The position numbers and the translations under genes are program-made. From an uncultured Gemmatimonadota bacterium (GTDB lineage Bacteria > Gemmatimonadota > Gemmatimonadetes > Gemmatimonadales > Gemmatimonadaceae): a stretch of DNA of 64,000 nucleotides. Under the pieces are notes generated by a model. That model was not told the DNA's origin. It searched no databases and saw only the letters and a program-made list of their open reading frames with translations. Positions 38,364 through 47,578 of the stretch are shown piece after piece. The DNA lies in contig CAIVZZ010000005.1 in the NCBI GenBank assembly GCA_903910555.1, positions 1-64,000 on the forward strand, in the 5' to 3' direction. How positions within the stretch are numbered: the first letter of the stretch is position 1; every line of letters starts with the position of its first letter.

Positions 38364-39539
38364 TTAGAGTGACGGCGTCTCAAACCTCTTGGACGGAGCC
38401 CCGAACAGGTTTCCCTGTGCAAGGTCCGCACCCGCGGCGAGCAGCGCATCGCGCTCTGCCACACTCTCTACTCCTTCTGCAATCAACGGCACCTCCAACG
38501 ATGCGAACATGGCGTACATCGCACGTACGGTGCGCTGACGATTCGGATCCTTCTCGATTCCTGCAAAAGCACTGCGGTCGAGCTTCGCAAAATCCGGCGA
38601 CAGCTTGCCGAAATTGTCGAGCCCCGACGTTCCTGTCCCAACGTTATCGATCGCGATCCTGAACCCTGCGCCGCGGAGGCCCGGCATCGCGGCGGCAAGC
38701 GCGGTGAGCTGCTCACCGGCCACGCTTTCGCGAATGTCGAGCACGACACTGCGCGCGATCGGCTCGAGCGGAGCGCCCGATCCAGTCAGCAGCGACTCCT
38801 GCGCATCGAGCGGATGAATGTTCACGAAGAGCAGCGCGCCCTCCGGCATATCGCTGCAATCCTGCCCGATGCGCTGATACAGCGTGCGCGAAAGCGCGGT
38901 GCGCCAGCCGATTCGCTCGGCCGCGAGCAGAAGAGCGCCGTACGATGCAAACAGTGTTTCATCGCAGCGCATGAGCGCTTCGTAGCCGAGCACATTTTTT
39001 TTCTTCAGCGACACCACCGGCTGGAACTCGGCGTGAATCGTCGCGAAAGTGCGCGTGAGGACCGCTTCGAGTGTCGCGCGATCGCCGTACGGAATCGCTT
39101 TGCCCGCCTGCGCTGCGAGTGCGGTGCGCTTCATGCGCGCCAGTTCGCCGAGCGCCGCTGCGCGTCCAACTGAATGGACGAGTGCTTCGGGTTCAACCGG
39201 CTTCAGCAGATATTGTTGCGCGCCATACTCGATCGCGTCGAGCGCGGAGTCGAGTGTGGCGCCTGCGGTCATCAGGATGACCGGGACGTCGAGATCGTGC
39301 TGTCGCAGCTCGCGAAGAAAATCGAGGCCGGAGAGTTCCGGCATGATGATGTCGGTGAGCACGACGTCGAAGCCCTTGTCGGCGAGCAGCGCGAGTCCTT
39401 CGCGCGCATTGCTCACCGTCGCGACGGCAAATCCGTGACGTTCGAGGAGCAATCCGATGACGCGGAGGACCGCGGGCTCATCGTCAATGATTAAAACCCT
39501 GCGGGCGCCGGGGGGGGCGGAAACAGTTGCGGCTGGCAT
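38364..39539 (-). CDS. Response regulator with REC and variant EAL domains
   Basis: REC: VLIIDDEPAVLRVIG...LTDIIMPELSGLDFLREL...LLKPVEP; EAL-like: LGYEALMR, VNIHP, VLDIRES, AIDNVGTG, FAKLDRS, IAEGVES. Confidence 0.9.
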   Translation of the reverse strand: MPAATVSAPPGARRVLIIDDEPAVLRVIGLLLERHGFAVATVSNAREGLALLADKGFDVVLTDIIMPELSGLDFLRELRQHDLDVPVILMTAGATLDSALDAIEYGAQQYLLKPVEPEALVHSVGRAAALGELARMKRTALAAQAGKAIPYGDRATLEAVLTRTFATIHAEFQPVVSLKKKNVLGYEALMRCDETLFASYGALLLAAERIGWRTALSRTLYQRIGQDCSDMPEGALLFVNIHPLDAQESLLTGSGAPLEPIARSVVLDIRESVAGEQLTALAAAMPGLRGAGFRIAIDNVGTGTSGLDNFGKLSPDFAKLDRSAFAGIEKDPNRQRTVRAMYAMFASLEVPLIAEGVESVAERDALLAAGADLAQGNLFGAPSKRFETPSL

Positions 39540-39546
39540 GCTCTAA

Positions 39547-42500
39547 TTATCGGTCGTAGGCGAGGATTGGCGCTAGCCAGCGCTCTGCTTCCTTTATATC
39601 TACGCCCTTGCGAGCCGAATAGTTGGTGACCTGATCCTGCTCGATTTTGCCAACTCCGAAGTACGCGGACTGCGGATTCCAGAAGAAATAGCCGCTGACG
39701 GATGCTGTCGGAAACATGGCGAAGCTCTCTGTGAGCTCGATTCCGGCCCGCTCGGTTGCGCCGAGCAAGTCGAATATGGTTCGCTTTTCGGTGTGGTCGG
39801 GGCACGCCGGATACCCCGGTGCCGGCCGGATCCCCTGGTACTGCTCGCGAATAATCGCGGAATTATCCAGGTGCTCGTCGGGGGCGTAACCCCAAAACTC
39901 GCGGCGGACGCGTTCGTGCAGCCGCTCGGCAAGCGCCTCCGCGAGGCGATCGGCGAGCGCTTTCACCATGATCGAGCTGTAATCGTCATGCGCGGCCTCG
40001 AACTCGGCGACCTTGGCATCAACGCCGATGCCCGTGGTAACCGTGAACAATCCCATCCAATCGGTGAGACCGGTGGAGCACGGCGCGACAAAATCCGCGA
40101 GCGCTGAGTTCGCGCGCCCGTCCGCCTTCACCATCTGCTGGCGGATTGTGTGAATCGTCGCGATCGGCTTGTACTCATCACTGCGCTCTAACGGCTTGCG
40201 TCCGACGTCTTCCCAAAGCTGGATATCTTCCGCGCCGTCGGAATTGGCCGGGAAAAATCCCACCACCGCCCGCGGCTTCAGCCATTTCTCCTCGACAATC
40301 TTCCTCAGCATCGCCTGCGCATCGTTGAACAAGCTGCGCGCAGCCGGGCCGACTGTGGGATCCTCGAGAATGTCCGGATAGTGCCCTGCGAGCTCCCACG
40401 TCTGAAAAAAGGGCGTCCAGTCGATCCGCGGCACGAGATCGCCGAGTGGGAACTGCGTTTCGTCGTAGGTGCGAACGCCCGTGAAGCTTGGCTTTGGCGG
40501 CGAGATGGTAGTCCAATCAACCTGAACCTTGTTCGCGCGTGCCTGCTCGAGCGTCTGCGTTTTTGTATCGCGACGGCGTTCCGCGCGGCGCTCGCGAACT
40601 TCTTTGTATTCCGCGCGCGTCTCCTGCACGAACGTGTCGCGTTGGGTATCAGAGAGAAGTGCACTTGCAACGCCGACGGCGCGCGACGCATCGAGCACGT
40701 AGACGACCGGGCCCGAGTAGTGGGGCTCGATTTTCACCGCGGTGTGCACTTTGCTCGTGGTTGCGCCGCCAATGAGCAACGGAATCGCGAATCCTTCGCG
40801 CTCCATCTCGCCGGCGACGAACGCCATTTCTTCGAGTGATGGCGTGATCAGCCCGGAGAGACCGATGATATCGGCCTTCTCGCGAATCGCCGTCTCGAGG
40901 ATTTTGGCGCACGGGACCATCACACCTAAATCGATCACTTCGTAGTTGTTGCATTGCAAAACTACGCCGACAATGTTCTTGCCGATGTCGTGCACGTCGC
41001 CCTTCACCGTGGCGACGACGACTTTTCCTTTCGCGCGCGTGTCCGCGTTCTTCACCTTTTCCGCTTCGATGTACGGAATGAGGTGCGCAACCGCGCGCTT
41101 CATGACCCGCGCGCTCTTTACGACCTGCGGCAAAAACATCTTACCCGAGCCGAACAAGTCGCCGACGACGTTCATTCCGTCCATCAGCGGCCCTTCGATC
41201 ACTTCGATCGGGCGTTCGGCTAGTTTGCGCGCTTCCTCGGTGTCGTCAACTACGAAATCCGCGATTCCATGAACGAGTGCGTGCTTCAGTCGCTCGTGCA
41301 CCGGCGCTTCGCGCCACTCCAGATTCGTCGCCTGCTTTGCGGCGTCGCCTTTTACTGACTCGGCAGCCTCGAGCAGCCGTTCTGTCGCGTCCGGCCGCCG
41401 ATTCAGAACAACGTCTTCAACAAGCTCGAGCAGTTTTGGCGGCAGATCGGAATAGAGCGGGAGCGCGCCCGCGTTCACGATCCCCATGTCCATCCCCGCG
41501 GCTACCGCGTGGTAGAGGAACACGGTGTGGATCGCCTCGCGTACCGCGTTGTTGCCGCGGAACGAGAACGAGACGTTGCTCACGCCACCGCTGACATGCA
41601 CGTACGGAAGCCGCGCCTTGATTTCACGAGTGGCTTCGATGAAATCGACGGCGTAGTTGTTGTGCTCTTCGATTCCCGTCGCGATCGCGAAAATGTTCGG
41701 ATCGAAGATGATATCTTCGGGCGGGAATCCGACTTGTTCGGTGAGGATTTTATAAGCGCGCTCGCAGATAGAAATCTTGCGGGCAGCCGTATCAGCCTGA
41801 CCTTGCTCGTCGAACGCCATTACGATCACGGCCGCGCCGTAGCGGCGGACGAGAGTGGCCTGACGAATGAACTCGTCCTCGCCCTCTTTCATCGAGATGG
41901 AATTGACGACGCCTTTGCCCTGAAGACACTTGAGCCCTGTCTCGATGACTTTCCACTTGGAAGAGTCGAGCATGAACGGCACTCGGGCGATTGCCGGCTC
42001 CGTGGCGGCGAGATTCAGATACTTCTTCATCGCCGCGTCGGCGTCGAGCATTCCTTCGTCGAAATTGATATCGATGATCACCGCGCCGGCTTCAACTTGC
42101 TGGCGCGCGACCTCGAGTGCGGCGTCGTAGTCGTCGGCGAGAATCAGTTTCTTGAACTTCGCCGAGCCGGTGACGTTGGTGCGTTCACCGACGTTCACGA
42201 AGTTTGTTTCGGGCCCGATGGTCTGCGGCTCAAGCCCAGCGAGACGCAAACGCTTTGGCACATCCGGAATCGCGCGCGGTGCGATTCCTTTGACGGCGCG
42301 CGCGATCGCGGCGATATGCGCCGGCGTCGTTCCGCAGCAACCGCCCACGATGTTGATGAAACCCGCCTCGGCGAACTCTTTGAGAATTCCGGAGGTGTAC
42401 GACGGCGTTTCATCGTACTCGCCCATTTCGTTGGGCAGGCCCGCGTTCGGATGCACGCTCGTCCAGCAGGGCGCGACGCGTGAAAGCTCCTGGATATAGG

Positions 42501-43287
42501 CTCGGAGATCTTTCGCGCCGAGTGCGCAGTTGAGGCCGACGGACAGCGGGCGCGCGTGGGCGACCGAATTCCAGAATGCTTCGGTGGTTTGGCCTGAGAG
42601 CGTGCGTCCGCTCTGATCGGTGATTGTGCCCGAGATCATCACCGGGACGCGTGTGTTGTCGTGCGCGAAAACTTCTTCGATAGCGAAGAGTGCGGCCTTC
42701 GCGTTCAGTGTGTCGAAGATCGTCTCTACGAGCAGCAGATCCGCGCCGCCGGCGAGCAGCGCTCGCGCCGCTTCGATGTAAGCAACGACGAGTTCATCGA
42801 ACGAGACATTGCGAAAGCCGGCATCTTCGACGCGCGGCGAGATGCTGGCTGTGCGATTCGTGGGCCCAAGCACGCCGGCCACATAACGCGGCTTGCCGTC
42901 CTTTTTCTCTGCCGCATCGCAACGGTCACGCGCGAGACGCGCGCCCGCTTCGCAAAGGTCGGCGGCAAGCTCTTCCATCCCGTAGTCGGCCATCGCGACC
43001 CGAGTGGAGTTGAACGTGTTGGTTTCGATGATATCCGCGCCAGCGTCGAGATACGCTGAGTGGATATCGCCAATAGCGGTAGGGCGGGTGAGGACGAGGA
43101 GATCGTTGTTCCCCTTGAGGTCGCGCGGCCAGTCTGCAAAGCGCTCGCCGCGATATTCTTTCTCGCCGAGCCGGAATTTCTGGATCTCCGTCCCCATTCC
43201 GCCATCGAGAATGAGAATGCGGCGGCCGAGCTCCTGCTTGAGGAGCTCTAGTCGCGCAGCACGATCGAATGGCGGCTGCGCGCTCAT
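39547..43287 (-). CDS. metH: Cobalamin-dependent methionine synthase
   Basis: [67 protein letters not shown]; activation domain [29 protein letters not shown]. Confidence 0.98.
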   Translation of the reverse strand: MSAQPPFDRAARLELLKQELGRRILILDGGMGTEIQKFRLGEKEYRGERFADWPRDLKGNNDLLVLTRPTAIGDIHSAYLDAGADIIETNTFNSTRVAMADYGMEELAADLCEAGARLARDRCDAAEKKDGKPRYVAGVLGPTNRTASISPRVEDAGFRNVSFDELVVAYIEAARALLAGGADLLLVETIFDTLNAKAALFAIEEVFAHDNTRVPVMISGTITDQSGRTLSGQTTEAFWNSVAHARPLSVGLNCALGAKDLRAYIQELSRVAPCWTSVHPNAGLPNEMGEYDETPSYTSGILKEFAEAGFINIVGGCCGTTPAHIAAIARAVKGIAPRAIPDVPKRLRLAGLEPQTIGPETNFVNVGERTNVTGSAKFKKLILADDYDAALEVARQQVEAGAVIIDINFDEGMLDADAAMKKYLNLAATEPAIARVPFMLDSSKWKVIETGLKCLQGKGVVNSISMKEGEDEFIRQATLVRRYGAAVIVMAFDEQGQADTAARKISICERAYKILTEQVGFPPEDIIFDPNIFAIATGIEEHNNYAVDFIEATREIKARLPYVHVSGGVSNVSFSFRGNNAVREAIHTVFLYHAVAAGMDMGIVNAGALPLYSDLPPKLLELVEDVVLNRRPDATERLLEAAESVKGDAAKQATNLEWREAPVHERLKHALVHGIADFVVDDTEEARKLAERPIEVIEGPLMDGMNVVGDLFGSGKMFLPQVVKSARVMKRAVAHLIPYIEAEKVKNADTRAKGKVVVATVKGDVHDIGKNIVGVVLQCNNYEVIDLGVMVPCAKILETAIREKADIIGLSGLITPSLEEMAFVAGEMEREGFAIPLLIGGATTSKVHTAVKIEPHYSGPVVYVLDASRAVGVASALLSDTQRDTFVQETRAEYKEVRERRAERRRDTKTQTLEQARANKVQVDWTTISPPKPSFTGVRTYDETQFPLGDLVPRIDWTPFFQTWELAGHYPDILEDPTVGPAARSLFNDAQAMLRKIVEEKWLKPRAVVGFFPANSDGAEDIQLWEDVGRKPLERSDEYKPIATIHTIRQQMVKADGRANSALADFVAPCSTGLTDWMGLFTVTTGIGVDAKVAEFEAAHDDYSSIMVKALADRLAEALAERLHERVRREFWGYAPDEHLDNSAIIREQYQGIRPAPGYPACPDHTEKRTIFDLLGATERAGIELTESFAMFPTASVSGYFFWNPQSAYFGVGKIEQDQVTNYSARKGVDIKEAERWLAPILAYDR

Positions 43288-44204
43288 CGGTCCCCGGTCT
43301 GGTGTCCTCGGACCATATCAGACAGTCGCCCACCCGGCGCCACTGCCGGCCTCAGCCCGAGAATATGACAGAGCGCGTACGACAGATCAGCACGGTTAAG
43401 CGTGTAGAAGTGGAACTCAGTGATCCCCGCATCAGCCAATTGTCGGCACTGTTCTGCCGCGACCGTAATCGCGACGAGCTTGCGCGTATCGGGATCGCTC
43501 TCGAGTCCTGCGAACAACGGCGCCATCGCACTCGGCACAGTCGCGCCCGCTGTTGCGGCAAAGCGCGTCATCTGCGTGAAGTTCGTCACCGGCATGATGC
43601 CGGGCACGATCGGAATCGTGATCCCCGCTTTGCGGGCCCGCTCGATGAAGCGCAGATAGAACGCGTTCTCGAAAAAGAACTGCGTGATCGCGCGTGAGGC
43701 ACCGGCGTCGATTTTTCGCTTGAGATTATCGAGCTCAATATCGATTGAGCGCGAATCCGGATGACCTTCAGGAAACGTCGCGACCGTGACTTCGAAGTCG
43801 TGCCGCTTCTTGAGCGACTCGACCAGCTGCGAAGCGTACGGGTAACCCTCCGGATGCGGCACATATGCGCCCGTGCCCGGAGCCGGATCGCCGCGCAGCG
43901 CAACCACGTGGCGCACCCCCATCTCCCAGTACGAATCCGCGACCGCGTTCACTTCGTGGCACGCCGCATCAGCGCAGGTGAGGTGCGCGGCAGGGACGAG
44001 CGAAGTCTCGTTGAGAATTCGCTGAACTGTTTTGTGCGTACGCTCACGCGTCGATCCACCGGCGCCGTATGTGACCGAGACGAATTTTGGAGCGAGCGGT
44101 TCGAGTCGCTTCACGGCACGCCACAGCGTCTCCTCCATCTCCGGTGTTTTCGGAGGGAAGAACTCAAAGGAGACGTTGAACGGCGCGGCGAGGCTAAGTG
44201 GCAT
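43284..44204 (-). CDS. metF: Methylenetetrahydrofolate reductase
   Basis: [19 protein letters not shown]...[16 protein letters not shown]...[12 protein letters not shown]; 4-bp overlap with metH. Confidence 0.97.
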   Translation of the reverse strand: MPLSLAAPFNVSFEFFPPKTPEMEETLWRAVKRLEPLAPKFVSVTYGAGGSTRERTHKTVQRILNETSLVPAAHLTCADAACHEVNAVADSYWEMGVRHVVALRGDPAPGTGAYVPHPEGYPYASQLVESLKKRHDFEVTVATFPEGHPDSRSIDIELDNLKRKIDAGASRAITQFFFENAFYLRFIERARKAGITIPIVPGIMPVTNFTQMTRFAATAGATVPSAMAPLFAGLESDPDTRKLVAITVAAEQCRQLADAGITEFHFYTLNRADLSYALCHILGLRPAVAPGGRLSDMVRGHQTGDR

Positions 44205-44220
44205 CTATATAGAAGGGACG

Positions 44221-44250
44221 AAAAATGCCCGGGCATGTGGAGGCCCGGGC
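44221..44250 (-). terminator. Intrinsic terminator in metF leader
   Basis: Minus strand: GCCCGGGC CTCCACAT GCCCGGGC ATTTTT between aptamer and metF ATG. Confidence 0.85.
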
Positions 44251-44251
44251 C

Positions 44252-44308
44252 GGCGCTTTAGCTGAATATTTAACGTGGCCGCAATTTGCCTCCAAATCGC
44301 CACGGGAT
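44252..44308 (-). ncRNA. SAM-II riboswitch aptamer upstream of metF-metH
   Basis: Minus strand CCCGUGGCGAUUUGGAGGCAAAUUGCGGCCACGUUAAAUAUUCAGCUAAAGCGCC; matches recalled SAM-II pattern (GUGGnGAUUUG...UUGC...GCCACGUUAAA...GCUAAA). Confidence 0.9.
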
Positions 44309-44432
44309 CGGTTTTTCTACTACATCATTGTATCCGGATGAACGGATGGAGTCAAGGGCTAGGCTGCTGTCCACGGAACCCAGTACAGGCCAGTCCGGTG
44401 ACCGAGACAGTGATGCGCAGGGTAGCCTCAGT

Positions 44433-45260
44433 ATGGACCATATGCTTGGAGGTCGTCGCGTGACCGCGTCGCTGCGCACCCTTCTCCGGATTGTCTTCAC
44501 GCTGGCGGTCGCCGTCGGACCTTGGCGACTAGCCGCGCCGCAGGCCGCTCACTCCTCCCTCACTCGCGCGCGGCGCCCGTCGATCGTGGTCACCGGCAGC
44601 GTCGTGGACAGCCTGACGAACCTTCCCCTGCACGGGGTGACGCTCATCATCACCGGCCCGCCCGGCGTCGCGCGGCAGCGTGTGAGCGATCAGGCTGGAC
44701 GGTTCCGGTTCGATTCGATATTGCCCGGGAGCTACGTCATCTCGACAGCTCATCGTTTGCTCGACACAACGCGCGTGACGTTTCGCGTTGCTGCCAGCGA
44801 CAGCGTGTTCATCACTCTTGCCACGCGAGGTCGAGTTGCCGCGCCGCTCTTGTCCAGCGGGCGCCGCGCCCAGATTGCCGCTCTCGATTCAGCGCGTACG
44901 CGTTGGCTCAGTCTTCGACCCGCCGCGTACCGGTTTCACGTGCGCGACGAATGCTTTTGCTTCCCCGGACCTCCCGGATCGACGACGGAAGTTCGAGGAA
45001 ACGTCGTGACGTTGCTTGGCACAGACGGCGTCAGACATCTCGTTACTCCCGATTCATCGAAGGCCTACGACATCGGCGGGCTGTTCGACTTCATGACAAA
45101 GGTCGTCATCGACGACCGCATGGAGCTCAAAGGCGTCGAGTACGACGCGACGTACGGCTATCCACGAAAGTTCACGACCGAATCATCGCTCATAGTCACC
45201 GACACGTGGGTGCACTACTTCATCGAAGACTTCCAAGTGGTGGCACCTCGGGCTCCATGA
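44433..45260 (+). CDS. Exported protein with carboxypeptidase-regulatory-like domain and DUF6174-like C-terminus
   Basis: VVTGSVVDSLTNLPLHGVTLIITGPPG...GRFRFDSILPGSYVIS; C-term YRFHVRDECFCFPG...LFDFMTKVV...VEYDATYGYPRKF; start uncertain (44433 or GTG 44460). Confidence 0.7.
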   Translation: MDHMLGGRRVTASLRTLLRIVFTLAVAVGPWRLAAPQAAHSSLTRARRPSIVVTGSVVDSLTNLPLHGVTLIITGPPGVARQRVSDQAGRFRFDSILPGSYVISTAHRLLDTTRVTFRVAASDSVFITLATRGRVAAPLLSSGRRAQIAALDSARTRWLSLRPAAYRFHVRDECFCFPGPPGSTTEVRGNVVTLLGTDGVRHLVTPDSSKAYDIGGLFDFMTKVVIDDRMELKGVEYDATYGYPRKFTTESSLIVTDTWVHYFIEDFQVVAPRAP

Positions 45261-46150
45261 TGCCGTCATATCGCCGCGCAGTCCTCGCACCACTGACGCT
45301 CCTCGCGTCGACAACGCTGGACGCACAAACACCGGCCCCGTGTGATCCCAACCGGACACCATTCGGGGTCGAAGCATCGCGCTCATTCTGCTCGCTCACC
45401 GTTCGGCCGGTGCCGCTCGAAGCAAAGCTCCCGTCCACGCTTCCACACTGGACGGGATATATGGACGTCGATGTGACAGTGGTCGTGAACTCGTACGGCG
45501 CCGTGGATCGGCGCTGGACGCAAGCGTGGACGTACAGTTATGGGTCGTTCGGCGTTCCAGGATACAAAATGGAAGACAGTATGATGGTTGCGCTTAAGCA
45601 GTTCCGCTTTTCGCCAGGTTTGGCCGGTGACACGGCGGTGCGTGCTGCGGCTCGCATTCATCTGTTCACGCGCGGCGCGCCAGACACGCTCCCCGCAATC
45701 AGCAGCTGGCGCTACGTCTCCGGCCCTCGCGAGGGCGCGTATGACGGCGACACGCTGTACCTGGATTGGACTCCGGCAGCGCCGTTTCCCGTCGGGACAC
45801 CCGCGGAAATCGGAACTGCAATCGCCACCGCTCTCGCCGAACTTCGTACGACATCGCTCTACGTCAGGATGGCCCGGGAAGATGACATGCAGTTGTGGAC
45901 CGGATGTTCGGTCATCGGCAAGACGATTCCTGACGCGCCGGCCGTCGAAGCGTGGCTGAGGAACGCGGGCGTGCCGTTGGCCGGCGAGAGCAACTGTGCT
46001 TCACTCCTTCCGCGCCACGCTGTTACATGGACGGGCGTGTTTCGCATCACGCCGACCGCGTACATGGTGCGGTACATCGCTCCAGCCTATACCGATGGCA
46101 AGTGCCGCATCGAGCGAGTGACCGGCGGCTGGAAGGCATTGTGTCGTTGA
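45257..46150 (+). CDS. Exported hypothetical protein, TonB-C-like fold (paralog 1)
   Basis: Start MMPSYRRAVLAPLTLLASTTLDAQ; VDVTVVVNSYGAVDRRW...ALKQFRFSPGLAGDTAVRAAARIHLF; C-term WTGVFRITPTAYMVRYIAP...CRIERVTGGWKALCR. Confidence 0.65.
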   Translation: MMPSYRRAVLAPLTLLASTTLDAQTPAPCDPNRTPFGVEASRSFCSLTVRPVPLEAKLPSTLPHWTGYMDVDVTVVVNSYGAVDRRWTQAWTYSYGSFGVPGYKMEDSMMVALKQFRFSPGLAGDTAVRAAARIHLFTRGAPDTLPAISSWRYVSGPREGAYDGDTLYLDWTPAAPFPVGTPAEIGTAIATALAELRTTSLYVRMAREDDMQLWTGCSVIGKTIPDAPAVEAWLRNAGVPLAGESNCASLLPRHAVTWTGVFRITPTAYMVRYIAPAYTDGKCRIERVTGGWKALCR

Positions 46151-47049
46151 GCAAGCGTTCATGGTGTCTCGCGGGTGCGCTATGCATCGCTCTCGCGCCG
46201 ACAGTCTCGATAAGCCAGATCCCAGCGGTGAAGCCGGTGAAGTGCGATTCGCTGTACAATGCGCTCTTCGTTACGAAGAACGATCCGGCTTACAACAGCT
46301 GCGCGGTCGACGCGCGACCGCTCCCACTCGCGACAAAAATCCTCGCGGGCGTTCCGTACTGGCTTGGCGAATACCAAGCGTCGATGGCCTTCGTGGTGAA
46401 TGTCGATGGACAGGTCGACTCTACGACACTGGACGTCTCAGGGTCGAGCGGTTGGATGCTTGGCGAGCAGACGCCGCTTTCGGTTCCGAGGGATTGGAAA
46501 ACCGCCGTGCGCAAAGTGAAGTTCAGTGCCGGTACGCTGCGCGGTGCTTCTGTTCGCACTGCGGTCCATCTCGTGCTCATCGTGCCGCCAGCTCCCGACA
46601 GTTCCCCGGCTGCTGCGACGTGGCGATACATCGTCGGCGCGACGTCCGATACGATGCAACTCGAATGGATCGCCGGCGCTCCGCTTGCACCAGTTGGTGC
46701 GCGCGCGACTATTCCCGTGCTGCTAGCTGCTCTGGCGGAGCTGCGAGTTACGCAAATGGACTATCACACCCGCCCGCGCGGGTGGAACGGCTGCTCCGAT
46801 ATCGCCGCCACATTCCCGTACGCCGACGCGATGCGCGAGAACGCTCGCAAGGCGGGCATCGCGCTCGCCGGCGATCCGCGCTGTCCCGTCAGCGATGATC
46901 CGAATGACGTGCGCTGGACAGCATTGTTCAGAGTATCGGAATCGCAATTCGTCCTTCGATTCACGTATCCGGTTGGACTCGATGCGTGGACGACAGCGCG
47001 CTGCTGGGTCGCGCATGTCGAGAATAACTGGCGAGCGGGGTGCCGGTGA
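46140..47049 (+). CDS. Exported hypothetical protein, TonB-C-like fold (paralog 2)
   Basis: Probable GTG start overlapping the previous stop; C-term WTALFRVSESQFVLRFTYP...CWVAHVENNWRAGCR aligns by eye with paralog 1. Confidence 0.65.
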
Positions 47050-47100
47050 TCCGTCCGCGTTTTACAAAATTGCGGCGTTGACCCGGCCAGTGACGCGACG

Positions 47101-47565
47101 CTACGCGATGCCGCGACGCGCTCCGACAAACGCGTCGATCGAGAGGCGGTCTTCAGACGCGGGCATGACGAGGAGAAAGAGCAACAGCGCGAGGCGCGGG
47201 AAAACGTGCTCGTGGAACGCGTACAGCGGTTCCTTGAGCAAATGCCCGAACGTGACCACGAGCAGCACTGCGCCGAGGCTGAGCAGGGCTGCCCGCGTGC
47301 GCCAACCGATGATGACGAGCGCGCCGGCGATCAACTCCACAAACGGAATCGTCGCGCCGACGGCCCACAGTGACCACGTCGGCAGGAACGTATCCTGATA
47401 CGGCAGGAAGAATCGGCGCACATGGCCTGCGGGGCCAAGCTCAAAGACTTTCCAGACTCCTGCCATGAAGAAGATCAGGCCAAGGACACCGCGCGCGAAT
47501 AGCATGGCCCACGCGCGGTTTCCGATCGCGTTCATCGCTTTCATGGAATCTTTGAAGTTTGTCAT
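47101..47565 (-). CDS. DoxX family protein
   Basis: LFARGVLGLIFFMAGVWKVFELG...ATIPFVELIAGALVIIGWRTRAALLSLGAVLLVV. Confidence 0.85.
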   Translation of the reverse strand: MTNFKDSMKAMNAIGNRAWAMLFARGVLGLIFFMAGVWKVFELGPAGHVRRFFLPYQDTFLPTWSLWAVGATIPFVELIAGALVIIGWRTRAALLSLGAVLLVVTFGHLLKEPLYAFHEHVFPRLALLLFLLVMPASEDRLSIDAFVGARRGIA

Positions 47566-47578
47566 AGTCTATTGTATT

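Noticed and set aside
41509-42483. 324-aa + strand ORF inside metH
   Set aside because: Shadow ORF; metH motifs are continuous on the minus strand.
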